Shown here: in pieces, positions 42,609 through 51,230 of the stretch
How the letters are laid out: the number at the start of each line of letters is the position of its first letter
Position numbering within the stretch: position 1 is the stretch's first letter
Assembly: GCF_039414295.1 (NCBI RefSeq)
Contig: NZ_JBCITM010000014.1
Coordinates: 1 to 64,000 of the forward strand
DNA length: 64,000 nt
Direction: 5' to 3'
DNA from: Anoxynatronum sibiricum
GTDB taxonomy: Bacteria; Bacillota; Clostridia; Peptostreptococcales; Tindalliaceae
Position numbers and translations under genes: made by a program
The notes under the pieces: generated by a model
Databases searched by the model: none
What the model saw: the letters and a program-made list of their open reading frames with translations, nothing else
What the model was told of the DNA's origin: nothing

Positions 42609-45134
42609 ATGCAGTTACGTCAACATCGCCTGTTCATCATTCTCCTGGTGGTGGTTATGTGTCTTATGACCACCTCGCCGGCACTGGCCTACCGCCAGAT
42701 GGAGATCCACCTGCCCCTGAACGAAGCAGAAGCCATGGTGAATGGCACTCCGGTGTCTCTTGAGGTCCCGGCACAAATTGTGAATGGGCGCACCCTGGTA
42801 CCTCTATCGTTCCTGACAGATCAGATGAAGGTACCTGCCCAATGGGATGCTGCCAACCGTCAGATCATCATTGGAGACGATGGCGCCATTATACTGACCA
42901 TTGATGCTGCAACGGCAGAAGTGCATGGGGAAACAGTGGCGCTGGATACCCCTGCTGTGATCATGGCAGGCCGCACCTTGGTGCCTCTCAGCTTCATTAC
43001 CCGTGTCCTGGGAGCTGAAGCTGTCTGGGATGCCGACACCAAAAGTGTTCATGTAACGGCTGTGCCCCAAATGGCATTGGCGGAAGAACTCTACACCCAG
43101 CCGGTGGCAGGGGAAGCAGAAGTGCTGGCAGCCCTTGATCCTCATTATGGCTGGGATTTTGCCCTGGCACTGGGAGAAATCGGCAGCTATGCCAATGACT
43201 GGGGTTTCCGCATGGGAGCCACCGATGCCGGGCGTGAAGCCTCCATGCTGGTGCATGACGCCTTCCAGGAAATGGGCGTGGAAGCAGCTCTTTACCCCTT
43301 TGAAATGTATGGCTGGAATCCACTGGATGCTGGCATGAGCATTCTGGAAATGCCTGAGCTGGAAATTCCTGTGGTGCCCGCGCCTGGCCCCGCCGGTACA
43401 GATGCAGCAGGTATCACGGCCGAACTGGTCTACGTGGGGAATGCCACCCGTGAAGACCTGGAAGGCATTGATCTCACCGGCAAAATCGCTCTGGTAGCCT
43501 GGAATGAAGACTATGTTTCATGGATCGCCCAGGTGGGGCACCAGGTACGCCGCCAGGGAGCCATTGGGGCACTCTACTTCTGCGAAGAAGGCTACGGCCA
43601 GGAGGAATCCGGCGAAGCCTTCTACGTGGCTGACTGGAGTGGCGCCGATATCGACATACCCGTCTGGAACACGCCCAAAAAATACGGCGAAATGCTGGCA
43701 GAAATGCTGACGGACGAAACCCTTACTGTCAATCTGTTCTCATTGGTGGAAATTGATGAAAATGCCACCGGCTATAACGTGGTGGGCATGATCCCGGGAA
43801 CCGTGTACCCCGATGAATTTGTCATCATCAACGGACATACCGACGCTTATTTCCAGGGCTTTATGGATGACTCCCTGCCCATAGGCCTGATGATGAGCAT
43901 CGCCAAGGCAATGGTGGATACCGGTTACGAGCCCCACCGCACCCTGGTTTTTGTGGCCCATGAAGCAGAAGAATTCGGTGTCATGGATACCGTCTACGAC
44001 TGGCTCATCGGTTCCTGGGCGCTGCTGGGAGAAAAGAAGGGTGAATGGGCCGGCAACACCGTGGCCACCATCACTCTGGAGCTTCTGGGCTATGAGGGCA
44101 CGCTCCAGTTGCCCATGCGTTCCTCCGACACCTTGTATTTCCATCTGATGAATATGACACAGGGGCTTGATACCGCCGGCTTTGAAGAGTCAGGAGTTGA
44201 AATACGCAACACGGTGGGTACCTGGTCCGATGAATGGTCCTACTCTTACCATGGCATCCCCACCATGCGGACCCACACCGATTACAACATCACCTACAAT
44301 TTCTACCATTCCCAGCTGGATCAGGCCGACCGGGTGAACTTTGACAAATACACCGCCAACCTGCGCGCCTTCGCTACCCTGATGATGCGTTACGACCAGA
44401 CGCCGGTGATGCCTTATGATCTGGCCCGTACTCCCCAGCAGTATCTGGAGAACCTGAATCAGGAAGCTCTTAATGCCCAGGGACTGGGAACAGAACTGGC
44501 TGAAGCGGCTGCTGCTTATCAGGAGCAGGCCAACGATCTGCTGGATATGACCCTGGCCCTTACTGCAGATCTCATGGAAGCAGAAGAACTGCCGGAAGCA
44601 GCGGCAGCAGCCCTGCCCGCCCTGAACCAGGCGTTGCGCAATGCTGCCCGACACGTGATTACCGAGTCTCAGTACCTGTCCCAGGAAAGCCTGGCTTACC
44701 GGGTACACTTCTACCAGAATCTCCCGGGCACCTTCCAGCAAGCCATTGATTATCTGGAAGAAGGGGACGGCGCGTCAGTGCTGGAAGAACTCAGCTTCCC
44801 CGGCAAGTACTACGCCGAGTTCTATGACTACGAAACCTGGTACAATTCTTACCGGGCTGCCATCGATTCAGAAACCCTGGGTAACGACCTGTTCTGGTCC
44901 GAAGGACGCCTGCTGAAATTCTACAACCACTTCCGCACCCTGGAAAGCATCCGGGAAAAAACCGCCGCAGGCGACACGGATTTCACAGCTGAAATCGCCG
45001 CCTTCGAAGGGTTTAAAGCAGACGCAGAAGCCCGGCTGGCACAAGCTTATCGGGATGATCTGGCCATGTGGCGGCAAGCCAGCAGTATGCTGCCTGCAGC
45101 GCAGATGGAAGCGCTGATGAACCTGCTTCAATAA
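42609..45134 (+). CDS. Secreted M28 metallopeptidase with copper-amine-oxidase N-terminal domain
   Basis: An exported zinc aminopeptidase candidate of 841 residues. A signal peptide (about 1-28, ending SPALA) is followed by two copper-amine-oxidase N-terminal-like modules (GRTLVPLSFLTDQM, GRTLVPLSFITRVLG, to about 150), a PA-type insert (about 270-360), and the M28 domain with probable zinc ligands in NGHTDAYFQGFMDD, HEAEEFG and THTDYNITYNFYH. The C-terminal 220 residues are helical and unassigned. The start at 42609 follows AAAGGAGG; a frame from 42588 contains that site. A role in external peptide use is likely. Confidence 0.87.
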   Translation: MQLRQHRLFIILLVVVMCLMTTSPALAYRQMEIHLPLNEAEAMVNGTPVSLEVPAQIVNGRTLVPLSFLTDQMKVPAQWDAANRQIIIGDDGAIILTIDAATAEVHGETVALDTPAVIMAGRTLVPLSFITRVLGAEAVWDADTKSVHVTAVPQMALAEELYTQPVAGEAEVLAALDPHYGWDFALALGEIGSYANDWGFRMGATDAGREASMLVHDAFQEMGVEAALYPFEMYGWNPLDAGMSILEMPELEIPVVPAPGPAGTDAAGITAELVYVGNATREDLEGIDLTGKIALVAWNEDYVSWIAQVGHQVRRQGAIGALYFCEEGYGQEESGEAFYVADWSGADIDIPVWNTPKKYGEMLAEMLTDETLTVNLFSLVEIDENATGYNVVGMIPGTVYPDEFVIINGHTDAYFQGFMDDSLPIGLMMSIAKAMVDTGYEPHRTLVFVAHEAEEFGVMDTVYDWLIGSWALLGEKKGEWAGNTVATITLELLGYEGTLQLPMRSSDTLYFHLMNMTQGLDTAGFEESGVEIRNTVGTWSDEWSYSYHGIPTMRTHTDYNITYNFYHSQLDQADRVNFDKYTANLRAFATLMMRYDQTPVMPYDLARTPQQYLENLNQEALNAQGLGTELAEAAAAYQEQANDLLDMTLALTADLMEAEELPEAAAAALPALNQALRNAARHVITESQYLSQESLAYRVHFYQNLPGTFQQAIDYLEEGDGASVLEELSFPGKYYAEFYDYETWYNSYRAAIDSETLGNDLFWSEGRLLKFYNHFRTLESIREKTAAGDTDFTAEIAAFEGFKADAEARLAQAYRDDLAMWRQASSMLPAAQMEALMNLLQ

Positions 45135-45283
45135 ACATCGCAAGCACCGCAAGTACCGAAAGTATCGCATTTTTTTCAATCATCGCGATCGCATTCAGGA
45201 AACGATAAACAGAACAAAACACATCAAGGTGTCAATTAACGTTCTGTTATCATGCAATATCAAAAATATTTACAGAGAAATGG

Positions 45284-45312
45284 TTGACAAAAAAACGCTG
45301 CCGCTGTATTAT
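45284..45312 (+). promoter_or_regulatory. Sigma-A promoter of the serA leader
   Basis: TTGACA (45284-45289) and TATTAT (45307-45312) with a 17-bp spacer form a near-consensus promoter. Transcription would start near 45319 and run into the T-box leader. Confidence 0.8.
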
Positions 45313-45384
45313 GATGAAAATCCACCTGACACATCATCACACTAAAGTGATTGTGCCAGGAAAGTGATTTCACCAAAGTGCAGC

Positions 45385-45650
45385 AAGGCAGTCGATGAGA
45401 GAGAACAGTAAACAGGTCAAGGTTTCAGAGAGCCGGCGGTAGGTGCGAGCCGGTACCCCATACTGTTGAATCCGCTCTGGAGATGAGGGGTATCACAACC
45501 CTTCCGGTGGAAGACCGTTATCATTCAGCAATGAGGCCTGGCAGGTGAATGAACCCCATTCCCCCGGGCAAAACAAGGTGGCACCGTGGAAGATACAAGC
45601 TTCCGCCCTTGGCAGAGATCTGCCGGGCGGAGGCTTTCGTTTTTTTTGAA
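45385..45650 (+). ncRNA. T-box riboswitch, serine specifier (UCC)
   Basis: The leader has T-box architecture. In stem I, ACAGTA (45405-45410) pairs with TACTGT (45461-45466), and the opposite strand of the loop below reads TGAATCCG, placing UCC (a serine codon) at 45471-45473 as specifier. The distal stem I AGAGAG...GGTAGGTG motif is present. The T-box sequence AAGGTGGCACCGTG (45575-45588) precedes a terminator. Uncharged tRNA-Ser would pair here and permit serA transcription, a logical control for serine synthesis. Confidence 0.88.
45599..45647 (+). terminator. T-box-controlled terminator
   Basis: GCTTCCGCCC pairs with GGGCGGAGGC, with an inner GGCAGA/TCTGCC stem, followed by TTTCGTTTTTTTT. 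It competes with the T-box antiterminator just upstream. Confidence 0.85.
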
Positions 45651-45808
45651 GACGCATACCGGCAGCAACCGGCAGCACCCTTTCGGAACAGGCCTTCAAT
45701 GGCCACCGAAACAGGCACAATCATCATCGTGCCGTCACTCGTCGATTCAGTTAGACGGCAGCTACGGTTAATGAACCGCTGCCGGGTCTTCAGAAAAAGG
45801 AGGAGAAA

Positions 45809-47395
45809 ATGATGAAAATCATTGTGGCAGAAAAAATTTCGGATAAAGGCATGGAAGTGCTGCAGGCATCGGGCGCGCAGGTGGATCTAAAGCTAAAAAT
45901 ACCCCGGGAAGAACTGCTGGAAATCATTCCCGCCTATGATGCCATCGTGGTGCGCAGCGCCACAAAAATTGACGAAGAATTTTTCGCCCATGCCACCAGT
46001 GTGAAAGTGGTGGGCCGGGCCGGCAATGGGGTGGATAACATTGACATGACCGCCGCCACAAAACACGGCGTCATCGTAGTGAACACCCCTGATGCCAACA
46101 GCGTGTCTGCCGCAGAGCACACCATAGGGCTGATGCTGGCTTCCAGCCGAAAAAGCCCCCAGGCCAACATGGCCATGAAGAACCGAATCTGGGACCGTTC
46201 TCCCTTCACCGGCACCGAGCTTTACCGAAAAACCGTGGGCATCGTGGGGCTGGGCCGCATTGGCGCCCTTGTCGCCACGCGCCTTCAGGCCTTCGACATG
46301 AAAGTGATTGCCTACGATCCCTACATTGCCGACAGCCGTTTTGAAAAATTTGGCGTGGAGAAAAAAGAAACGTTGGCAGAGTTGATGCAGGAAGCCGACT
46401 TCCTCACCGTTCACACGCCCAAAACCAAAGAAACCCTGGGAATGATCGGCAAAGAGCAGTTTGCCCTGGCGAAAAAAGGCCTGCACATTGTCAACTGCGC
46501 CCGGGGAGGTATTGTCGATGAAGAAGCCCTTGCCTGGGCGGCGGCTGAAGGCATCGTTACAGCAGGCGGTATCGACGTGCTGAAGGATGAACCCGCCACC
46601 ACCTCACCCTTATTCGATTTGGAGCACATCATTCTCACTCCTCACATTGGTGCTGATACCGTGGAAGCTCAGGATAACGTGGGTGTCAGCATTGCCCACG
46701 AAGTACTCAGCGCCCTGCGGGGTGAAGTGGTGCCCAACGCTGTGAACATGCCCACCCTGCAGCGCCAGGAGCTGGAGCAGGTAAAGCAGAGCCTGAAACT
46801 GGGTGAAATCATGGGCAAGTGTTACTACCAGCTGAACAAAGAGCCGGTGGAACAGCTTGAAATCATCTACAGCGGTGAAACCGCCAAAATGGAAACGGAA
46901 ATGATCACCCTGGCAGTCTTGAAAGGCCTCATGGAGCCGGTGATTCAGGAAAAAGTAAATTACGTAAACGCAGGTCTGCTGGCGAAAAACCGGGGCATCG
47001 AAGTAGTGGAAAGTAAAATTGCCGACAACGAACACTACCTGAACTTCATTCAGCTGAAGGTCCACTCGAAAGAAAAAACCTTCACCATCGGCGGCACCGT
47101 TTTCGGCAAAAATGAACTGCGCATAGCAGAGATCAACGGGTTTGTCTTTGATGTGATTCCTACCGATTACATGCTCATTGCTGAAAACATCGACCAGCCG
47201 GGAATGATCGGCAAAATCGGCACCATGCTGGGGCAGAACAATATCAACATCGCCACCATGCAGGTGAGCCGCAATGTTCAGGGTGAAAAAGCCATGATGT
47301 TCATGGCCATCGACTCTGAACCAACAGAGGAAGATCTGGCCAAGATCACCACGGTGGACGGCATTCTGAAGGTGCAGTTCCTGCAAATGGGTTAG
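45809..47395 (+). CDS. serA: D-3-phosphoglycerate dehydrogenase
   Basis: SerA oxidises 3-phosphoglycerate with NAD, the first step of serine synthesis. The 528 residues are the long form: substrate/NAD-binding domains with GRAGNGVDNIDM, VGIVGLGRIGALVATRL, the catalytic Arg in NCARGGIVDEEAL and the His in LTPHIGADT, then an intervening domain and a C-terminal ACT domain (IDQPGMIGKIGTMLGQNNINIATMQV), a possible serine-binding site. AAGGAGG precedes an ATGATG pair at 45809; either ATG could be used. Expression is governed by the serine T-box upstream. Confidence 0.95.
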   Translation: MMKIIVAEKISDKGMEVLQASGAQVDLKLKIPREELLEIIPAYDAIVVRSATKIDEEFFAHATSVKVVGRAGNGVDNIDMTAATKHGVIVVNTPDANSVSAAEHTIGLMLASSRKSPQANMAMKNRIWDRSPFTGTELYRKTVGIVGLGRIGALVATRLQAFDMKVIAYDPYIADSRFEKFGVEKKETLAELMQEADFLTVHTPKTKETLGMIGKEQFALAKKGLHIVNCARGGIVDEEALAWAAAEGIVTAGGIDVLKDEPATTSPLFDLEHIILTPHIGADTVEAQDNVGVSIAHEVLSALRGEVVPNAVNMPTLQRQELEQVKQSLKLGEIMGKCYYQLNKEPVEQLEIIYSGETAKMETEMITLAVLKGLMEPVIQEKVNYVNAGLLAKNRGIEVVESKIADNEHYLNFIQLKVHSKEKTFTIGGTVFGKNELRIAEINGFVFDVIPTDYMLIAENIDQPGMIGKIGTMLGQNNINIATMQVSRNVQGEKAMMFMAIDSEPTEEDLAKITTVDGILKVQFLQMG

Positions 47396-47419
47396 GCATA
47401 GGTGGAAAGGAGCAGACCA

Positions 47420-48508
47420 ATGACAGAACCAATGACACAACCATTTAGAATAGCCGTCATCGGCGGCGATGGCGTAGGCCCTGAAGTGGTGGCTGAAGGC
47501 ATTAAGGTCATGAAAAAAATACAGGCACTGGACAACACCGTGGCCTTTACCTTCGAAGCATTCCCTTGGGGCTGCGAGTACTACTTGCGGGAAGGCCGCA
47601 TGATGCCTGAAGACGGACTGGAGCAGTTGAAAGCCTTTGAGGCCATCTTCCTGGGAGCCGTGGGTTACCCGGGTGTTCCAGATCATATCTCCCTGTGGGA
47701 CCTGCTGTTAAAGATTCGAAAAGGCTTTGACCAATACGTCAACCTGCGGCCGGTGAAGCTGTTAAAGGGCGCTCCCTGCCCTCTAAAGGGTGTGGAGCGG
47801 GAAGCCGTGAACATGACGGTGATTCGGGAAAACTCTGAAGGCGAATATGCTGGTGCCGGCGACTGGTTATTCAAGGGGCAGCAGGAGGAAGTGGTGCTGC
47901 AAACCGGCGTCTTTTCCCGGAAGGGAACGGAGCGGATCATCCGTCACGCCTTCGAAGTGGCCCGAAAAGAAGGACGAAGCCTGACCAGTATCAGTAAAGC
48001 CAATGCCCTGAACTATTCCATGGTGTTCTGGGACCAGGTATTTCAGGAAGTGGCCCGGGAGTATCCCGAGGTGGCCACACATTCCTACCTGGTGGACGCT
48101 GCCGCCATGTTCATGGTGCGTGATCCGGGACGCTTTGAAGTGGTGGTCACCTCCAACCTCTTCGGTGATATCCTCACCGACCTGGGGGCCGCCATCGCCG
48201 GCGGTATGGGCCTGGCCGCAGGTGCCAATCTGAATCCGGAGAGAAAGTACCCCTCCATGTTCGAGCCCATCCACGGGTCAGCTCCCGACATCGCCGGGCA
48301 GCAGAAATCCAACCCCCTGGCGGCTATCTGGTCTGCCAGCCAGATGATGGACTTCTTTGGAAGAGAAGATTGGGGAGCCGCCATTCTCGAAGCCATGGAA
48401 GCGGTACTTCAGGAAGGACAGTCCCTCTCCCCTGACCTGGGTGGCACCGCCACCACCAGTGACGTGGGAGACGCGGTGATTGCCAAACTGGAAGGGATGG
48501 CTCCCTGA
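47420..48508 (+). CDS. Tartrate/D-malate-type beta-decarboxylating dehydrogenase
   Basis: A 362-residue NAD- and metal-dependent enzyme of the isocitrate/isopropylmalate dehydrogenase family, closest to the tartrate dehydrogenase/D-malate dehydrogenase branch: IGGDGVGPEVVAEG, LGAVGYPGVPDHISLWDLLLKIRKGFDQYVNLRPVKLL, VIRENSEGEYAGAGD, VTSNLFGDILTDLGAAIAGGMGLAAGAN and FEPIHGSAPDIAG. It follows serA by 24 bp with its own AAAGGAG, so it is under the serine T-box as well. Why a D-malate/tartrate-type enzyme should respond to serine starvation is unclear; action on a 2-hydroxy acid side product is one possibility. Confidence 0.86.
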   Translation: MTEPMTQPFRIAVIGGDGVGPEVVAEGIKVMKKIQALDNTVAFTFEAFPWGCEYYLREGRMMPEDGLEQLKAFEAIFLGAVGYPGVPDHISLWDLLLKIRKGFDQYVNLRPVKLLKGAPCPLKGVEREAVNMTVIRENSEGEYAGAGDWLFKGQQEEVVLQTGVFSRKGTERIIRHAFEVARKEGRSLTSISKANALNYSMVFWDQVFQEVAREYPEVATHSYLVDAAAMFMVRDPGRFEVVVTSNLFGDILTDLGAAIAGGMGLAAGANLNPERKYPSMFEPIHGSAPDIAGQQKSNPLAAIWSASQMMDFFGREDWGAAILEAMEAVLQEGQSLSPDLGGTATTSDVGDAVIAKLEGMAP

Positions 48509-48623
48509 AGAGCTGATGCAGTCTGAGGAGCCTTATTCAAGGGCTGTTTAGTTGAAGACAAAGGGCTTTGGCCCGGCCAGATGATTCCAATCTTGTGTGT
48601 TTTTAGTCGCAAGTCTCGAAAAC

Positions 48624-48659
48624 AGCGCCTGAACTCGCTGCGCTCAAACAACAGGCGCT
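48624..48659. repeat. REP-like palindromic element
   Basis: Perfect 9-bp arms CAGCGCCTG and CAGGCGCTG enclose GAACTCGCTGCGCTCAAAC. The core resembles short dispersed palindromes that I recall from related Clostridia, but copy number cannot be judged from one window. Confidence 0.4.
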
Positions 48660-48757
48660 GGCGGTTTTCTCATCTTTTCGAAAAAACACTGACAAGATTT
48701 CCAAGGCTGTCTTTTACCAAATCCCTTGTCTTCATCTTGTTTTGTCTACAGTCTGAG

Positions 48758-48790
48758 CAGCCTTGATTCAAAGGCTGTTTTTTCTGTTTT
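48758..48790 (+). terminator. Rho-independent terminator
   Basis: CAGCCTT pairs with AAGGCTG around GATTCA and is followed by TTTTTTCTGTTTTT. It probably ends the serA/dehydrogenase transcript some 250 bp past the last stop. Confidence 0.75.
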
Positions 48791-49013
48791 TGGAAAAAAT
48801 GCAACCCTTCTGGCAATACGGCGTCTATAGAAGCATCAAAGGAAATCATCGCCGGTGGAAATGAAGTATCACAGGCCACCGGAAAAACTGCTGAAATAGA
48901 CCAGGAAATTAAAGAGGACAAAGAGAACCATAAAAAACGGGGAAAATGATTCGGATCGTTCTCAAGAGGAAAAAATGGAGAAGAGCAACAAAAGAAGAAG
49001 AGGAGGGTGACGC

Positions 49014-51137
49014 ATGAAACATTTACGCACACACATGGGATTGGCACTGGCACTGGTGCTTTTACTGCTGGTACCCCTGAACATGAGCCGGGCCATGGAA
49101 AACCAACAAGGCAACCCCGACACCCCGAACAATCCGGGCAATACATCCACCGGGGACGAAGAAACCCCCGGCATTGAAACCCTGGGAGATTTTGCCACAC
49201 TGAAATCACTTTTGGATGAGTTTAACAAATCCATGCAGGTCTATGGACAGCGGGAAATGATGGTCAACATGGAAGAATCAATGGATACAGGAGCGGCACC
49301 TGCCGAAGCGCCGGCAGCCTCTCAGGATGCTTCCCGCAGCGGTGGCACAGCCGATTTTTCCACCACCAATATTCAGGTGGCTGGGGTGGATGAAGGAGAC
49401 CTGGTGAAAACCGACGGTGAGTACCTGTACCGCATCAACCAGGATCACATCGCCATTCTTCGGGTTGATCCCGACCGCCCCATGGAAACAGCAGGCCGAA
49501 TCCTGCTGGATGAATACTTTCAGCCCCAGGAACTGTATCTGGACAACAACAAGCTGGTGGTCATCGGCAGCAGCTGGGTGATTCGTCCCCAGAATCCTGT
49601 TCTCTATGATTCTGTGACTCCCCAGGAATCCGGCAGTAGTAGCAGTCCAAGCCGAACCAGCGTTGAAGTGGACACAGCGCCCGCAGAAGAGTTGCTGCCA
49701 GACACCGGACGTTCCATGATCTATCCGCCAGACTGGTGGATGCCCCAAACTACCACCCTGAAGGTGTACGATGTAAGTCAACCCGCCAAAGCTTCCCTGC
49801 TGCGGGAAATCGTGGTGGAAGGAAGTCTCCTTTCTTCCCGAAAAGTGGACGAAGCCCTGTACCTGGTAACCAACCGGCATTTTGATTATTACTGGATCAT
49901 GCAGGAACGGCCCGGACAGGCAGAAGATTTGCTGAAACCGGTGTACCGGGACAGTGCCTTGGAAAAAGGTGCCCTGCAGACTGTCAGCTTTGATGAAATC
50001 GGTTACTTCCCCGGAGCCGTAGAACCCAACTACATCACCCTGATGGGACTCTCTTTGGACCGCCTCACCGAACCGGCAGAAGTGGAAGTCTTCCTGGGCC
50101 GGGGCCAAAATATCTACGCCTCCCGGGAAAACCTCTATGTGGCCATGGAAAAATGGGAAGCACCGGCGGAAAACATCTGGCCTATGCCCCGGTTGGGCTG
50201 GGAAGACAACACCCGTACTGATGTGTACCGTTTTGCCCTGAACCAGGGGCGCATTTCCCACGCGGCCACGGGGCATGTGCCCGGCCGCATTCTCAATCAG
50301 TTCTCCATGGATGAACACCAGGGCCACTTCCGCATTGCCACCACCACCGGCAACACCTGGCGCACCGACGAAGGCACCTCCAAAAACCACCTGTATGTGC
50401 TGGACCTCAACCTGAATCGAAAAGGGGCCATTGAAGACATTGCCCCCACTGAGCGCATCTATTCAGTCCGGTTCATGGGAGAACGGGCCTACATGGTCAC
50501 CTTCCGGGAGATAGACCCCTTCTATGTCATTGATCTGAAAGACCCGGCAAAACCGGAAATACTGGGATATTTAAAAATTCCCGGCTACAGTGACTACCTG
50601 CATCCCTACGATGCCAACCATATCATTGGCTTCGGCAAAGAAGTCTATGATGTGAAAGGCAATGCCATTCCCGGCGGTTTCAAGATGGCCGTCTTCGATG
50701 TGAGTGACGTCACCCGCCCTGTGGAAAAATTCAAGCTGGAAATCGGCGACACTGGTTCCGATTCCCCCCTGCTTTACGATCATAAGGCCCTGCTTTTTTC
50801 CAAAGAGCGTAACCTCATTGCCTTTCCCATAACCGTGATGGAGAAGCCTGCTGGGACTGACCCAAACAACCCTTGGCAGTGGGGGCAGTTCACCTTCCAG
50901 GGAGCCCACGTGTACGGCCTTGATCTTAACAAGGGCTTTACCCTGAAAGCCGCCATCACCCATCTGAGCCGGGAAGATTACCAAAAAGCCGGCCAGTTCT
51001 GGTATGATGGTGAGAAGAATGTGGACCGCATCCTTTACGTGGGCGACACCCTGCTCACCACCTCCAATCACCAGGTGCAGCGCCACCGCCAGAGCGATTT
51101 CAGTCTGGTGGATCAGGTGATGATGCAGACTCAATAA
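49014..51137 (+). CDS. Secreted beta-propeller domain protein
   Basis: A 707-residue exported protein with a signal peptide (about 1-27), a Pro/Asn/Thr-rich spacer, and the 'beta-propeller domain-containing' family fold beginning FSTTNIQVAGVDEGDLVKTDGEYLYRI. Repeated propeller strands include TLKVYDVSQPAKASLLREI, YSVRFMGERAYMVTFREIDPFYVIDLKDPAKPEILGYLKIPGYSDYLHPYD and HIIGFGKEV. The family is found on cell surfaces of bacteria and archaea without defined function. AGGAGGGTGACGC precedes the ATG. It is convergent with the next gene; a perfect 20-bp hairpin separates them. Confidence 0.87.
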   Translation: MKHLRTHMGLALALVLLLLVPLNMSRAMENQQGNPDTPNNPGNTSTGDEETPGIETLGDFATLKSLLDEFNKSMQVYGQREMMVNMEESMDTGAAPAEAPAASQDASRSGGTADFSTTNIQVAGVDEGDLVKTDGEYLYRINQDHIAILRVDPDRPMETAGRILLDEYFQPQELYLDNNKLVVIGSSWVIRPQNPVLYDSVTPQESGSSSSPSRTSVEVDTAPAEELLPDTGRSMIYPPDWWMPQTTTLKVYDVSQPAKASLLREIVVEGSLLSSRKVDEALYLVTNRHFDYYWIMQERPGQAEDLLKPVYRDSALEKGALQTVSFDEIGYFPGAVEPNYITLMGLSLDRLTEPAEVEVFLGRGQNIYASRENLYVAMEKWEAPAENIWPMPRLGWEDNTRTDVYRFALNQGRISHAATGHVPGRILNQFSMDEHQGHFRIATTTGNTWRTDEGTSKNHLYVLDLNLNRKGAIEDIAPTERIYSVRFMGERAYMVTFREIDPFYVIDLKDPAKPEILGYLKIPGYSDYLHPYDANHIIGFGKEVYDVKGNAIPGGFKMAVFDVSDVTRPVEKFKLEIGDTGSDSPLLYDHKALLFSKERNLIAFPITVMEKPAGTDPNNPWQWGQFTFQGAHVYGLDLNKGFTLKAAITHLSREDYQKAGQFWYDGEKNVDRILYVGDTLLTTSNHQVQRHRQSDFSLVDQVMMQTQ

Positions 51138-51142
51138 ACAGC

Positions 51143-51187
51143 GAAGACAAGAACCCGCCGGCTTGTTGCCGGCGGGTTCTTGTCTTC
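51143..51187. terminator. Bidirectional terminator
   Basis: A perfect 20-bp inverted repeat beginning GAAGACAAGAACCCGCCGGC with a 5-nt loop lies 6 bp past the beta-propeller gene and before the stop of the convergent minus-strand gene. Confidence 0.85.
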
Positions 51188-51230
51188 TTAAAGGATGATG
51201 GTGTCAATACGCCACATGACCAGTTTCCAC

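Larger units (their letters stand above)
45135..45808. other. Intergenic region carrying the serA promoter and T-box leader
   Basis: Starts with a 9-bp-periodic tract (45138-45170, units like AGTACCGAA), then the promoter at 45284-45312, a leader hairpin at about 45325-45361, the T-box element and its terminator, and about 160 nt of further leader with two small GC hairpins before serA. Confidence 0.75.
48509..49013. other. Repeat-rich intergenic region
   Basis: Holds two related hairpins preceded by CAGTCTGAG (about 48519-48549 and 48750-48784), the second a clear terminator, and between them a palindromic segment with perfect arms CAGCGCCTG/CAGGCGCTG (48624-48659) around a GAACTCGCTGCGCTC core. 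From about 48795 to 48949 one plus frame without a start codon looks protein-like (SIEASKEIIAGGNEVSQATG...), possibly a gene remnant. Confidence 0.5.

Noticed and set aside
45385..45650. Threonine or other amino acid specificity of the T-box
   Set aside because: The triplet in the expected specifier position is UCC and the downstream gene is serA, so serine is favoured.
49278..50390. 370-codon minus-strand open frame
   Set aside because: Antisense to the beta-propeller gene; composition is that of a shadow frame.
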